Origin: Marinibacterium sp.
Lineage (GTDB): Bacteria > Pseudomonadota > Alphaproteobacteria > Rhodobacterales > Rhodobacteraceae
Reading direction: 5' to 3'
Assembly (NCBI GenBank): GCA_017643305.1
Contig: JAEPNQ010000010.1
Coordinates: 1 to 64,000, forward strand
Length of the DNA stretch: 64,000 bases
Shown here: positions 27,116-36,905 of the stretch, piece by piece
Layout of the letters: each line of letters opens with the position of its first letter
Numbering within the stretch: the first letter of the stretch is position 1
Position numbers and translations under genes: made by a program
The notes under the pieces: generated by a model
The model's input: only the letters and a program-made list of their open reading frames with translations
Database searches by the model: none
What the model was told of the DNA's origin: nothing

Positions 27116-27409
27116 TCAGCACCGGCAGGCGCAGTTGCAATTGAAGTAAGCACGGTTTGCCGTAACGGAAACTGCCCCTGTGATTCCACCTCCCGAGAGG
27201 CTGGCGACATAACAATTGGCTGTGCAATTGCAGTTGCCGCCTCCGCTGCCGCTGACGGCTGTAAAAGGCGATCCCGTTGAGGGAGTGCCGTTAGCGACAG
27301 TGACGGCGGTGATGTCACCGGTGCCAATCGCTGGCTTGTTGGCGATACGAGACCAATCCACAAAGCCGCTGTCGTCGATCACGATCGTTGTTCCGACCTT
27401 ATAGGCCAT
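27116..27409 (-). CDS. 97-residue tail-fibre-like peptide with Cys-rich C-terminus
   Basis: The ATG at 27409 follows a perfect ribosome-binding site (AAGGAGG, 6 bases before). Residues 1-50 look like a phage fibre adaptor: IVIDDSGFVDWSRIANKPAI is the familiar D-W-[ST]-R-I-x-x-K-P phrase. A Gly/Ser linker leads to NCNCTANC (C60, C62, C66), a GGGITGAV turn, and the terminal YFNCNCACRC (C91, C93, C95, C97). Seven cysteines lie in the last 38 residues and the last residue is Cys. It overlaps the upstream oxygenase gene by 11 bases. I infer a substrate for the flanking enzymes, with the fibre part acting as leader or anchor. Metal binding is the main alternative. Confidence 0.8.
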   Translation of the reverse strand: MAYKVGTTIVIDDSGFVDWSRIANKPAIGTGDITAVTVANGTPSTGSPFTAVSGSGGGNCNCTANCYVASLSGGGITGAVSVTANRAYFNCNCACRC

Positions 27410-28142
27410 GGCTGCCTCCTTGCGCCTGATGGGCCAGGATCTCGGAGAGACCGGCCGTGCAGTGGGAATTAGGGAGATCGAGGGAGCATAGGACCGGAAT
27501 ACACATCCGTTCCTCGCCATCGAAATAGGTGCTGTCGTGGGGCACATGCCCTTCAAAGACCAGCATCGAGCCCGTGCGCGGCTCGACCGCATACCAGCCG
27601 CCGACATAGGCGTCCGGGTTGTTGCAAGGCCAGAGCCGCTTGCCGACATTGGCTGGATCATAAAACCGCACCGCCCCGCGATGGAGCGAGGTCTCGGGGC
27701 AATCCACGTCCAATACAACACGCGGGTAATAGGTGCAGACGATGTCGGTCTGGACATGGGTGTGGGTGTTGATGCCGACGTTTTCCCGTGCGGCACGCCG
27801 CTGCCAGAACGTGTCCGACATCATGGCGATCTCGCCGGTATGATCATATCCGTAAGCCAACTGCAGGTATTCCCGCACGGCTGCCGCCACCATCTGCGCC
27901 AGAACGGCGATAGCAGGGTCCCGCCGATCCATCAGGAAGTTGTGGCGCAGATGCCCAAGATGGTTGGTCTGATCGCCCACATTGCGCCCGTCGCCCGCAT
28001 CTCGAATACGGTTCGCCACCGCATCCTCAGCCGCCAACGCGTGCAAGCGGTCATTGAAGCCCTCAGGCATCTCCCAGTGCTTGTGCATGACGAAGGCGGG
28101 GTAGATTAGCTGCAACTCAGTCGTGGTCGCGATCTCCATCAC
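27399..28142 (-). CDS. 2OG-Fe(II) oxygenase, first copy
   Basis: 247 residues in the same broad family as the 210-residue neighbour, close to the phage proteins annotated as 2OG-Fe(II) oxygenase (TIGR02466 type). Conserved stretches are NTHTHVQTDIVCTYY (H127, H129), AVRFYDPAN, and SMLVFEGHVPHDSTYFDGEER with distal H202. The first iron ligands read H-x-H-x-Q rather than a plain H-x-D, so the exact metal triad is uncertain. The start overlaps the upstream gene stop as ATGA. Phage oxygenases of this type are often found beside tail-fibre genes, where a role in modifying structural proteins is suspected. Confidence 0.82.
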   Translation of the reverse strand: MMEIATTTELQLIYPAFVMHKHWEMPEGFNDRLHALAAEDAVANRIRDAGDGRNVGDQTNHLGHLRHNFLMDRRDPAIAVLAQMVAAAVREYLQLAYGYDHTGEIAMMSDTFWQRRAARENVGINTHTHVQTDIVCTYYPRVVLDVDCPETSLHRGAVRFYDPANVGKRLWPCNNPDAYVGGWYAVEPRTGSMLVFEGHVPHDSTYFDGEERMCIPVLCSLDLPNSHCTAGLSEILAHQAQGGSHGL

Positions 28143-29046
28143 ACCACCTCTAGGATGATCTTGCCGATCGCGGTGTAGTGCTCGGTGTTGATCTTGACCG
28201 CGATCTGGTCGCCGGTGCTGAGTCCCAGCGCCTCAATGGCAAAACTGCCAACCCCGCTCGCATTTGTCGTCAGCCGCCGCTTCGGCAGATAGCCGGCGTC
28301 ACTGTCGAGTTTCAGTGCAAGCGCGTGTGCGCAGGGCGCGCCATCGCCATTCCAGCGGAGTGCGATGGGCACCTCGGCCCGCCCGCCCGCGGGAACCGAG
28401 AGCACCGCCGGGTCACTTGCCACAGCGTGGAAGTAGAATTGCTTGAACCACTGCCCGTCATTCGGGATCGTCGCGTCATCGACCCGGCCAGCAACGGTGG
28501 TGCCGTTCAGCAGGATCGGGTCCTGATCGCAAAGGATCTCGATCCGGGCCGAGGACAGCGGCCCCTTGATCGGCATGAAGATCACCAGCGCATTCGAGGC
28601 CTGCATGCGCGCACGGTGGCGAAACGACAGGTCGACCTTCTCGCGCGCCGATTGGGCGAAACGATTGCGCCAGGGCTGCGGAAACCCTGCATTGTCGGTC
28701 ATGATGTCGATCAGAGCGTGATCGGTGATTTCATCGTGACCGCGCATCCCGCCCGGGAAGACGTAGGAGCGCCCCTTGTAGATCCCGCCATGCGGGCAGC
28801 CCGGCAGGTCCGGAACGAAGATCCCGTTGCCACGCATATCAACGAAGCCAGCGCCCCGGTCCTGGTCAAAGGGCGTGGCGAGTTCTTCTGAGAGCTCTGC
28901 CCATTCCATGGCACCAACACTATTGCGTAGGCCCTCGCCAGCCCCGCAGCGCGCAAAGACGGCAAGCCCGGCGTAGGTGTCCTGGACATCGACGGCGTAA
29001 TGCAGCGGCGTGCCCGTGTTGTAGATGACATGCAGTCCGGTCTCGA

Positions 29047-29050
<4 letters not shown>
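28139..29050 (-). CDS. Phage appendage protein of unknown family
   Basis: 303 residues with no family I recognise. The N-terminal half has [19 protein letters not shown] and [20 protein letters not shown]. The last 130 residues look like two beta-sandwich (Ig-like) domains ([20 protein letters not shown], then [18 protein letters not shown]). It is translationally coupled to the collagen-like fibre gene upstream and the oxygenase downstream (4-base overlaps on both sides). It is probably a tail or receptor-binding component, and a second possible substrate of the oxygenases. Confidence 0.6.
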
Positions 29051-30225
<1,175 letters not shown>

Positions 30226-30227
30226 GA

Positions 30228-31211
30228 TCAGAAGGTCCCACCGTCAAGGGTGATCCCGTTGATCGACCCACCGGTAATCGCGACATTGCTGGAGGCTTGC
30301 GTGGCCATGGACCCCAGCCCGAGGTTCGAGCGCGCCGTCGCCTTGTTCGGTATATCCGACAGGTTCGATGCTGCGGAAAGCTTGCCAGCTAGCGCATTGG
30401 TCACGGTCGTTGCGAAGTTGGGATCATCGCCGAGGGCTGCGGCCAATTCGTTCAGCGTGTCCATTGCACCTGGAGCGGCATCAATTAGCGCACCGATGGC
30501 GGCGGCGACAAAAGCTGTGGTCGCGATCTGCGTCGTGTTTGTGCCGGCCGTTGCAGTGGGGGCCGTCGGCGATCCTGTCAGTGCAGGCGATGCAAGAGGC
30601 GCCTTTGCATCCAGCGCCGTCTGGAGCCCCGTGATTTGCGCGATCGAATGGCTGTGGCTGGAGGGCGTAAAGCTCGTGGGTTTGCCGGTAATCCCGGCCC
30701 AAGGTGCGGCATCGGCAACCTCTGCGGCATCCACCTTGCCATCGTTGTCCGTGTCATAGGTGGATTTTGCCATGTCGCCCGCGCCAAAGCCGGCAATGGC
30801 GTCATTTACGAAGGCCGTTGTTGCAATCTGTGTTGAGTTCGTGCCCGTGACCGCCGTCGGTGCCGTGGGCGATCCCGTGAAGCTTGGCGACGCCAAGGGT
30901 GCTTTCGTCGACAGCAGACCGTCGACCTGCGACTTGCGAACAAGATCGGTCCCGCTGCTGGCATCTTGTCCAGATTTTGGCACGAGAGAGAAGGTTTTGG
31001 CACCACCAACTGTCTGCGTGCCCACCAGCGCCAGAAAGCCGCCACTCCCGGCTATGGGGACGATGGAGGTTGCATTGCCGCTGCCGTCGTCGCCCTTGCC
31101 GACATAGACCGTGTTGTCGACCTCGTTGTGGGCAAGCTCGCCGGATTTCAGTGCTGCGGGCGCACCCGCCACGCCGGAGACGCGGCGTTTGAGCTGGATC
31201 GTATTGGCCAT
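30228..31211 (-). CDS. Phage tail fibre protein with repeated segments
   Basis: 327 residues beginning [20 protein letters not shown], a common fibre N-terminus, with [14 protein letters not shown] next. Two internal repeats share [15 protein letters not shown] and [10 protein letters not shown] (about residues 105-140 and 205-240), as in long side-fibre proteins of tailed phages. It ends [10 protein letters not shown]. It is likely trimeric and part of the host-binding apparatus. Its ATG shares one base with the stop of the upstream small gene. Confidence 0.85.
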   Translation of the reverse strand: MANTIQLKRRVSGVAGAPAALKSGELAHNEVDNTVYVGKGDDGSGNATSIVPIAGSGGFLALVGTQTVGGAKTFSLVPKSGQDASSGTDLVRKSQVDGLLSTKAPLASPSFTGSPTAPTAVTGTNSTQIATTAFVNDAIAGFGAGDMAKSTYDTDNDGKVDAAEVADAAPWAGITGKPTSFTPSSHSHSIAQITGLQTALDAKAPLASPALTGSPTAPTATAGTNTTQIATTAFVAAAIGALIDAAPGAMDTLNELAAALGDDPNFATTVTNALAGKLSAASNLSDIPNKATARSNLGLGSMATQASSNVAITGGSINGITLDGGTF

Positions 31212-31417
31212 CAGAAAAATCCTCCATTGATGGGGGCGTCGGTGGGCAGGATCGTGATGCCCGGATCACCTTGATCGCCTTTGTCGCCTTGTGGGCCTGT
31301 AGCCCCCTGCGGTCCTGGCTGGCCGCCAAGCCGAATACGGAATGGCCCGTTTACAACGCGCACCTTGATCGGCGCGGTGATGGTGACCGGGCCTGTTTGC
31401 GGAACCGCTTCGCTCAT
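31211..31417 (-). CDS. Small collagen-like fibre accessory protein
   Basis: 68 residues. A short beta-strand part (VTITAPIKVRVVNGPFRIRL) is followed by a mini collagen block ([19 protein letters not shown]) and the tail DAPINGGFF. The Gly-X-Y run suggests that it forms a short triple helix, possibly joining the fibres. It overlaps the upstream gene by 4 bases. Confidence 0.65.
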   Translation of the reverse strand: MSEAVPQTGPVTITAPIKVRVVNGPFRIRLGGQPGPQGATGPQGDKGDQGDPGITILPTDAPINGGFF

Positions 31418-31767
31418 GGGCTTAGCCCTCGCGTCACCGGCAGCATCACGGGGATTTCAAGAAAGAAACCCAAGTGCAGGCCTGGCTCGAGATCGGTGCG
31501 CACCAAATCCAGCACCACGCGGCCGGGCGTGAGCGCTGCGGTTTGGGTTGGTGTCAACGACAGTTCCAACACAGTGTCGGTGATGTGCTCTATCCCGCCG
31601 TCAGCGCTGGACAGCTCTGCAAGCAGCGTCGGATCACTCGGTTTGAGGCGTAGATGGCCGGCATAGCTCGCGCCTTCGACAAAAACCGGTGCCTCCGCCT
31701 CAATCTGCAGCCGCCAGGCGTAGCCAATGAGGATGGCCGGGCCTTCGCTCAAAGTGGCCACCGTCAT
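31414..31767 (-). CDS. Phage hypothetical protein in fibre module
   Basis: 117 residues from the ATG at 31767, which overlaps the Rz1-like gene stop as ATGA. A GTG nine bases upstream is less likely. Predicted beta strands (GHLRLKPSDPTLLAELSSAD, VVLDLVRTDLEPG, GFFLEIPVMLPVTRG) resemble small baseplate or fibre-attachment domains. No family recognised. Confidence 0.6.
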   Translation of the reverse strand: MTVATLSEGPAILIGYAWRLQIEAEAPVFVEGASYAGHLRLKPSDPTLLAELSSADGGIEHITDTVLELSLTPTQTAALTPGRVVLDLVRTDLEPGLHLGFFLEIPVMLPVTRGLSP

Positions 31768-31967
31768 GGCTGCCACCCGCAGAGCCGCGCGCCGACTTCG
31801 TTATGGGCAACGATCTGGGCCAGAGTGTCATCGCTCAGCAGGTCCTGGCGCGAGGAGCGAATAGGCTCGGCCCAATCGCAATCGTCCCGCAAACCTCGCG
31901 GGTCAATCGCGCATCCAGCGGTCAGCCCGACGCTCAAGATCGGTACGATCAGTGTTTTGAAGGTCAT
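31764..31967 (-). CDS. Rz1-like spanin lipoprotein
   Basis: 67 residues from the ATG at 31967. The signal peptide ends in the lipobox LTAGC, and a short mature part has CDWAEPIRSSRQDLLSDDTL and a C-terminal Cys-Gly-Trp. The gene begins inside the i-spanin gene in another frame, the nested arrangement typical of Rz/Rz1 pairs. It would sit in the outer membrane and join with the Rz-like protein to fuse the membranes at lysis. Confidence 0.72.
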   Translation of the reverse strand: MTFKTLIVPILSVGLTAGCAIDPRGLRDDCDWAEPIRSSRQDLLSDDTLAQIVAHNEVGARLCGWQP

Positions 31968-32160
31968 GACGGATGTCCTTGGACGTTTGCAGCGCGCGAA
32001 CGCGGGCATCAGCGCGGCGGATGGCGAGGTCGGCCTCTGCGGCAAGCCGGCCCCGGCGGATCAGGAGCCAGATGGCGATGCCCATGGCCGCAACAATCGC
32101 GCCCCAATAGACAAAGCGTCGGCCAAGGCCGGAGAGCAGCGTGGTCAGGATGGCACTCAT
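31903..32160 (-). CDS. Rz-like inner-membrane spanin
   Basis: 85 residues: an N-terminal transmembrane helix (VYWGAIVAAMGIAIWLLI), then a charged coiled coil (RRGRLAAEADLAIRRADARV) reaching the C-terminus. This is the shape of an i-spanin. It follows the endolysin and its small neighbour, overlaps the next gene up by 4 bases and contains the start of the Rz1-like gene. Confidence 0.7.
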   Translation of the reverse strand: MSAILTTLLSGLGRRFVYWGAIVAAMGIAIWLLIRRGRLAAEADLAIRRADARVRALQTSKDIRHDLQNTDRTDLERRADRWMRD

Positions 32161-32375
32161 GCGGGCGCCCCCAGTGAGAGGGCGACGCAGCGTGTGTCGA
32201 GTAGCAGTACGGTTTGCCCGCGCGCATCGGCGCCGGCCCGCAGGTGATCATGCGTACGGACCGCGGCATCCTCGCAGTCGGTGAAGTGTGCGTAGCGGCT
32301 TTGGTTGATGCTGCTGGCGCAGACAGGCAGGTCATCCCCTGCAAGACAGGAGACGACAATCAAGACCCAGGTCAT
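32157..32375 (-). CDS. Small phage protein between endolysin and spanins
   Basis: 72 residues from the ATG at 32375, which overlaps the endolysin stop as ATGA. It has a hydrophobic N-terminus (MTWVLIVVSCLAG) and several cysteines (VCASS, DCEDAA, DTRC). It may be exported. It belongs to the lysis cassette by position. No family recognised. Confidence 0.55.
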   Translation of the reverse strand: MTWVLIVVSCLAGDDLPVCASSINQSRYAHFTDCEDAAVRTHDHLRAGADARGQTVLLLDTRCVALSLGAPA

Positions 32376-33304
32376 GGCGTTTTCCCCGTGCGGTGATCGT
32401 CGATCCGGGCCGCCTTTGCGCGCAGCGCATATAGAATGACGCCGATGAACACTGCCGCGCCGATCCATGGCAGGACATTGGAAAGCCAGCTTTCCAGCCC
32501 GATCAAGGTGAACACGCGTCCGGCCATGTCTCGAGCCTGTTCGGCCTCCAAGAGTGCAGGTGCGATCTGACTGCCGATCGAGCCTGCTGCGCCAATGACA
32601 CCGAGACCGATCTGTGCATTGGATGCTGTTACGATCCTGCTTTCTGCAGGCGCGCCAGATGCCCTTTCCGGTGCGATTTCGCGAGGAGCGGCAGTTTCCA
32701 GCGCCTCGGTCAGCGCCACATCGATGATCGGCACGAGGGCAAGGTCGTTGTCGTTTCGGAAGGCCAAGATCGCAGCGCGCGTTCTTGGGCCCATGGCCCC
32801 ATCAATCTGACCCACTTCGTGATAGCCGAGGTCTTTCAGCCGTCGCTGGACCGCCGCCACCGAGAGCGTCACGGCAGGCGCAACATCGCCCGCGCGCCGT
32901 ATGCCAAGAAGCTTTGAGACCGGATAGCGCTTTACGTTAACGGCGTCGTCTTGATTGCCGCCGAGCCCCCAAACCCAAGCGCCCTCAATCCGATCGATAA
33001 AGAACACATGGCCCTGCCAGCTGGAGGAGCCGCGGGGGATCACGCCGATGTCGCCCCGCTGGGCGTCGGCAACCTCCACCGGCACACCCCAGTCGAGATA
33101 AGAGCGCGCGGTCAGCTTACGGGTCGAGCGGATCCCGGCCCTCTCGAGGCAGTGCCCGACGAATGCAGCGCACCAGGCCACAGAGTCATGTTCAACCCAG
33201 TCGTGACCGACCGAGGCGTACATCTCCATGATGATGGGATTGTCGGCGGGGCCCGGGCCCTCGGTCGTGCCGATGTAGCTGCGGGCGATGTCAAACGGCG
33301 TCAT
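32372..33304 (-). CDS. Endolysin, TIGR02594/CHAP-like, with PG-binding and TM end
   Basis: 310 residues. The N-terminal peptidase shows the catalytic Cys in VAWCAAFVGHC (C45) and His in WQGHVFFID (H99), as in TIGR02594 cell-wall amidases/peptidases. A peptidoglycan-binding repeat follows at about 150-195 (RRLKDLGYHEVGQIDGAMGP). The C-terminus carries a hydrophobic helix (VLPWIGAAVFIGVILYALRA, about 275-295) and a charged tail. That is unusual for a soluble endolysin and suggests membrane tethering until lysis. Confidence 0.82.
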   Translation of the reverse strand: MTPFDIARSYIGTTEGPGPADNPIIMEMYASVGHDWVEHDSVAWCAAFVGHCLERAGIRSTRKLTARSYLDWGVPVEVADAQRGDIGVIPRGSSSWQGHVFFIDRIEGAWVWGLGGNQDDAVNVKRYPVSKLLGIRRAGDVAPAVTLSVAAVQRRLKDLGYHEVGQIDGAMGPRTRAAILAFRNDNDLALVPIIDVALTEALETAAPREIAPERASGAPAESRIVTASNAQIGLGVIGAAGSIGSQIAPALLEAEQARDMAGRVFTLIGLESWLSNVLPWIGAAVFIGVILYALRAKAARIDDHRTGKTP

Positions 33305-33379
33305 GGTTGTCTCCCATGCAATGCAAAACGCCGCCCCAGATGGGGCGGCGTGTGTGATTTCAGCGACGTGGTGGACGGG

Positions 33380-33691
33380 TTATTTCTTGCGGCAGAGCCA
33401 GGCGGCCAGCAGAGCTTCCGCCCCACGAGGGCCAAGGTATGCGAGCGTGGCCACAAACCCGGTCGAGACCGGTTGCGAGAGGCCGATATAGCGTGCCGCT
33501 GCCTCCCCGATCAGCGCCATGCCGACGGCGACGGGGATTTCCCAGAGGAGTTCCTTACCGAAGAAGCGGCGATTGCCGAGCTTCACCTCGCCCGAATGCC
33601 ACATGAGCCGTCCCGTAAAGGCGCCGATCAGCGTGGTAACTGCGCCTCCGAAGAAGGAGTTGATCATGTCGATGAACCCACCATCATTCAT
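33380..33691 (-). CDS. Phage holin (LydA-like)
   Basis: 103 residues with three hydrophobic segments (FFGGAVTTLIGAFTG, IPVAVGMALIGEAA, GFVATLAYLGPRGAEALLAA) and a short basic tail (CRKK), which fits class III LydA-type holins. It sits directly upstream of the endolysin gene and its start overlaps the stop of the S74 protein gene. It would form the lethal lesions that release or activate the endolysin. Confidence 0.75.
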   Translation of the reverse strand: MNDGGFIDMINSFFGGAVTTLIGAFTGRLMWHSGEVKLGNRRFFGKELLWEIPVAVGMALIGEAAARYIGLSQPVSTGFVATLAYLGPRGAEALLAAWLCRKK

Positions 33692-34344
33692 GGGCGTGCC
33701 TCCTCAAGCGCCGCCACCCGGGCGGCCAGTTCCTTGACGGCCTCGATGAGGAGACCGGTGATATTGCCGTAAGCGACCGAGAGCTGACCCGCCTCGTTGT
33801 CACGGACCACCTCGGGTAAGACCGGCTCCACTTCTTGGGCGATGACGCCGATCTGGCGGCTTCCATCCATGGTGAAGCGCACGCCACGCAAGGCGCTGAC
33901 CAATGTCAGAGCGTCAGCGATTGTCTCAATCTCCGACTTCAACCGCGCATCTGACGAGGAGACAAAGTTCGGAGCCGTCACCACGCCGGTGAAGGTTGCG
34001 CCGGACAGCGCCGCTTTGGCCGCAATCGCTGCGTCATAATCGGCGGCGGATTTCGTGGCCATGGTCCCGAGCCCGAGGTTGGTGCGTGCCACGGCGGTGT
34101 TCGCGAGCCCGGCCAGATTACCCGCTGCATCCAAGAGCGCATCCCAGCCCGTGTTCGTGGCATTCCGGCGGCGCAGTACAGGCGGTGAGACCGACGTATC
34201 AACCCAGAGCATGCCCGCCATCGTCGCCGTCGGCGCGGAGGCCCCGGCACTCGTCGATTGCAGCGCAGCGATCACCTCATTGATCCGCGCGCGCACGGCG
34301 GCGCCCGCGTCGTTCGCGATCGTAAAACTCGCTGTCTGCGCCAT
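33688..34344 (-). CDS. Short tail protein with S74 chaperone domain
   Basis: 218 residues. The N-terminus has a fibre-like motif (AGMLWVDTSVSPPVLRRRN). The last 90 residues are a peptidase S74 chaperone (SSDARLKSEIETIADAL, IGVIAQEVEPVLPEVV, YGNITGLLIEAVKELA). They are closely similar to the end of the collagen-like fibre. It should trimerise and self-cleave. It follows the J-like gene with a one-base overlap. Confidence 0.82.
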   Translation of the reverse strand: MAQTASFTIANDAGAAVRARINEVIAALQSTSAGASAPTATMAGMLWVDTSVSPPVLRRRNATNTGWDALLDAAGNLAGLANTAVARTNLGLGTMATKSAADYDAAIAAKAALSGATFTGVVTAPNFVSSSDARLKSEIETIADALTLVSALRGVRFTMDGSRQIGVIAQEVEPVLPEVVRDNEAGQLSVAYGNITGLLIEAVKELAARVAALEEARP

Positions 34345-36890
34345 TAGGCTACCTCGTCGGCGTAAAGCCGCAATTGACTGACGATGGGCGTGTAGGACGC
34401 ATCCTTCGTCGTGAGATGCGCCCGCGCTTCCACCGCGCGGGCTTCGATTTCGTGGTTGTCGAGGCGGCCCCAGGGACCCCAGTTCGGCGATGCGGCCGGA
34501 TCGTCATCGGTTTCGCGAATCTCGAAGAGCACGTCGATTTCTGCTCCAGCCGATCCGTCAAAGTCGGCCCATGTGTCCATCAAGGCCGTACGCGCGTCGA
34601 TCCGGTCATTCAGTGCGAGCGCCGCCACGCCGATTTCGGATCGGAGGCGGACACGTTTCACCGCACCGAGATCGAGACCGGTGGCGAAAGCGTATTCGCC
34701 GTCCATTGCCGTCACTTGGGTTACGCCATTCGTGGTCGCGGTGGCGAGTGTCAGGTTCGCACCCGTGACCTGCAGCCCGGATTTTGGGCCGATAAAACCA
34801 GGATCGGCTTGCAGAAAGTCCAAGGTCGAGAAGGCCAGCACTTGCGCGCCCTTGGTCGAGACCCGGGTTTCAGGGCCAGCACGGCCGCCGCTGTCTTCAG
34901 CCCGGACCAGATAGGTGCCAGGTTTCAGCGGCACGACGGCGATGGCCTCGCCGCCCGAGACCCGGTCCATCGAATAGCTGTCGGCCCAGGTGGCCGTCGC
35001 TTCCTTCGAGTGCCGGATTACGATATTGCCGCCGACCCGCACGTCAGGATCGGCAGAGCGCGTCCATTTGAGGATCGCAAGCCCACCCGCCGTTTGCAGC
35101 GTCACATTCTCAAGTTGGGCCGGAGGCGCGGTGAGCCCGAGGATTTCGGCCGCGGTCTCCTGCCAGGGCGAAGAAACGCCCAGAACCGAGATCGCTTTGA
35201 CGCGGAAAGCCCAAGCTCCCGGCGCGATGTCGCGGATTTCAAGCGCAGTGCCGTCGGTGCGGCCATAGTCGATCCAGTCAGCCGCGCCAGCCAGTTTGCC
35301 TTGTAGCTGATAGGCCGCAACAAAACCTGAAGGTGCGGCTTCCCAAGCGACCTTGGCCAGAACCTTCAGTCCGCCCCCATCCCGCGTGATGTAGAGGTCC
35401 TCGGTGACCTGCGGAGCCCCTGGTGCCGGGATGTCATAGGCGTTGGGCAAGGCTGTTCGCGGGGCGGCAGCGTAGATCTGCTGCTCGGATGCCGACCAGT
35501 CATAGACTAGGGGTGAGGTCTCGCGCAGAACGAGCTCTGGCAGCAGGAGCGCGCCATCGCCCGAGGCGGTCAGGTCAAGGCTCACCCCGTGCACCTCGAA
35601 GGGCTTCGCGGCAAAGCCCCAGCGCGCATAGGATAGTGTCACCACATCGCCGACGGTCGCGGCCCAAGCCGAAAGCTTGCCCGACAGCCGCACCGTCATC
35701 TGACGCCGCGCGCGCTCGAGTTCGATCTTCGCAAGCCGCTGCGCCATGGCAGCCGAGATCGTAAAGGGCAGCGAGATGTCGCGCCATTTCCGCTCACCGC
35801 CGTCCTCAGTCAGGTAAACATCCGAGGCATAAGCCGGGAAGTCATCCGGCTGCCAATCGTTCTCGGGGCTGACGAACTGCCCGCGCACCCCGTTGAAGTT
35901 CGACGACATTGTCACGCGCGTGGCGAGCGTCAGCCCACCCTCGCGGACATGGTCCGAGGTCAGCGCGACGTCCGGCGCACGCCAGGCACCAGCATGAATG
36001 CGCCAGGACCCGCCCGAGAAGGCGCAGCGACCGGCGAAGGACGAGAGCAGTCCCTCGATGATCGTCTTAGGGACCTCCGAAAGCGTAATCACCCCGTTGC
36101 AGGCATAGCGCGGCTCGGACCCACCACCTGCAAGCGGAACGGTCTCGTCACAGATGTTGGCGGCCTCAACGAGGGACATCTCGTCAATCCCGTCGGGCTG
36201 GCCGATGCGCGCGCCGATGCCCCAGGTCGGGTTGGCCATATAGTCAGCAAGGCAAAGTGCGGGGTTTTCTGAGTAGCCTGCGGTTTGGGTGCGAGGGTCC
36301 CAGATGTCGTCCTTCCCTTCAATATCCACCGTAATGTTCGGGATGCCCCCCGGAAAGGCGTCCTGGTCATAGGTCAGACGTAGCCGAATGGCCGCACAGC
36401 CCCGCAGCCGATGGTTTTCGGTCCATTTGTCGGGCAGCGCTGCCTTGAGACCCGCGAAGGCGGTCTGGTTTGCAGCACCCAGTTTCTTTTCGACGAGGAC
36501 CTTTCCGCCCCAACGGCCTTGGGCAAAGCCATCAGCATCGAGGGCCATCTCGCCTTCGAAGTAGATCGCTCCAACGGATTTCACCCGATGCGTGGCCAGC
36601 ACGATCACCAGATCGAGGTATTTGTTGTCCGATCCTGAGGAGTGCAGGAACACGATGACCCCGCCCTTGCGGGTACGACCATAGACGAGATCGCGCGGCA
36701 CGACGGGCTCGCGGATCGTGACCGTCCGCGGCTGCATCGTGGTCTGCGGTTTGGGCATCAGGGCCTGCGCCGCGTAGGACAGCAGAAGCGTGCCGCCGAT
36801 CCGCAGAAGGGCCGCACCAATGCCGCCTGCAGCCAATACGCCGCTGATCGCCCCCGCGAACGCGGTGACGGCTGTCACGATGAAGGGCAT
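34344..36890 (-). CDS. Tail tip / host specificity protein J-like
   Basis: 848 residues. It begins with an Ala/Gly-rich hydrophobic segment (GAISGVLAAGGIGAALLRIG), then REPVVPRDLVYGRTRKGGVI, the start of the J/TipJ-like tail hub domain, and a region with LADYMANPTWGIGAR typical of J. Fibronectin-like beta domains follow from about residue 480 (APGAWAFRVKAISVLGVSSP). It forms the distal tail tip and recognises the host. The gene order after it (S74 protein, lysis, fibres) is typical of GTA-like siphophages. Confidence 0.9.
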   Translation of the reverse strand: MPFIVTAVTAFAGAISGVLAAGGIGAALLRIGGTLLLSYAAQALMPKPQTTMQPRTVTIREPVVPRDLVYGRTRKGGVIVFLHSSGSDNKYLDLVIVLATHRVKSVGAIYFEGEMALDADGFAQGRWGGKVLVEKKLGAANQTAFAGLKAALPDKWTENHRLRGCAAIRLRLTYDQDAFPGGIPNITVDIEGKDDIWDPRTQTAGYSENPALCLADYMANPTWGIGARIGQPDGIDEMSLVEAANICDETVPLAGGGSEPRYACNGVITLSEVPKTIIEGLLSSFAGRCAFSGGSWRIHAGAWRAPDVALTSDHVREGGLTLATRVTMSSNFNGVRGQFVSPENDWQPDDFPAYASDVYLTEDGGERKWRDISLPFTISAAMAQRLAKIELERARRQMTVRLSGKLSAWAATVGDVVTLSYARWGFAAKPFEVHGVSLDLTASGDGALLLPELVLRETSPLVYDWSASEQQIYAAAPRTALPNAYDIPAPGAPQVTEDLYITRDGGGLKVLAKVAWEAAPSGFVAAYQLQGKLAGAADWIDYGRTDGTALEIRDIAPGAWAFRVKAISVLGVSSPWQETAAEILGLTAPPAQLENVTLQTAGGLAILKWTRSADPDVRVGGNIVIRHSKEATATWADSYSMDRVSGGEAIAVVPLKPGTYLVRAEDSGGRAGPETRVSTKGAQVLAFSTLDFLQADPGFIGPKSGLQVTGANLTLATATTNGVTQVTAMDGEYAFATGLDLGAVKRVRLRSEIGVAALALNDRIDARTALMDTWADFDGSAGAEIDVLFEIRETDDDPAASPNWGPWGRLDNHEIEARAVEARAHLTTKDASYTPIVSQLRLYADEVA

Positions 36891-36905
36891 GGAGTGGATC
36901 CGTAT

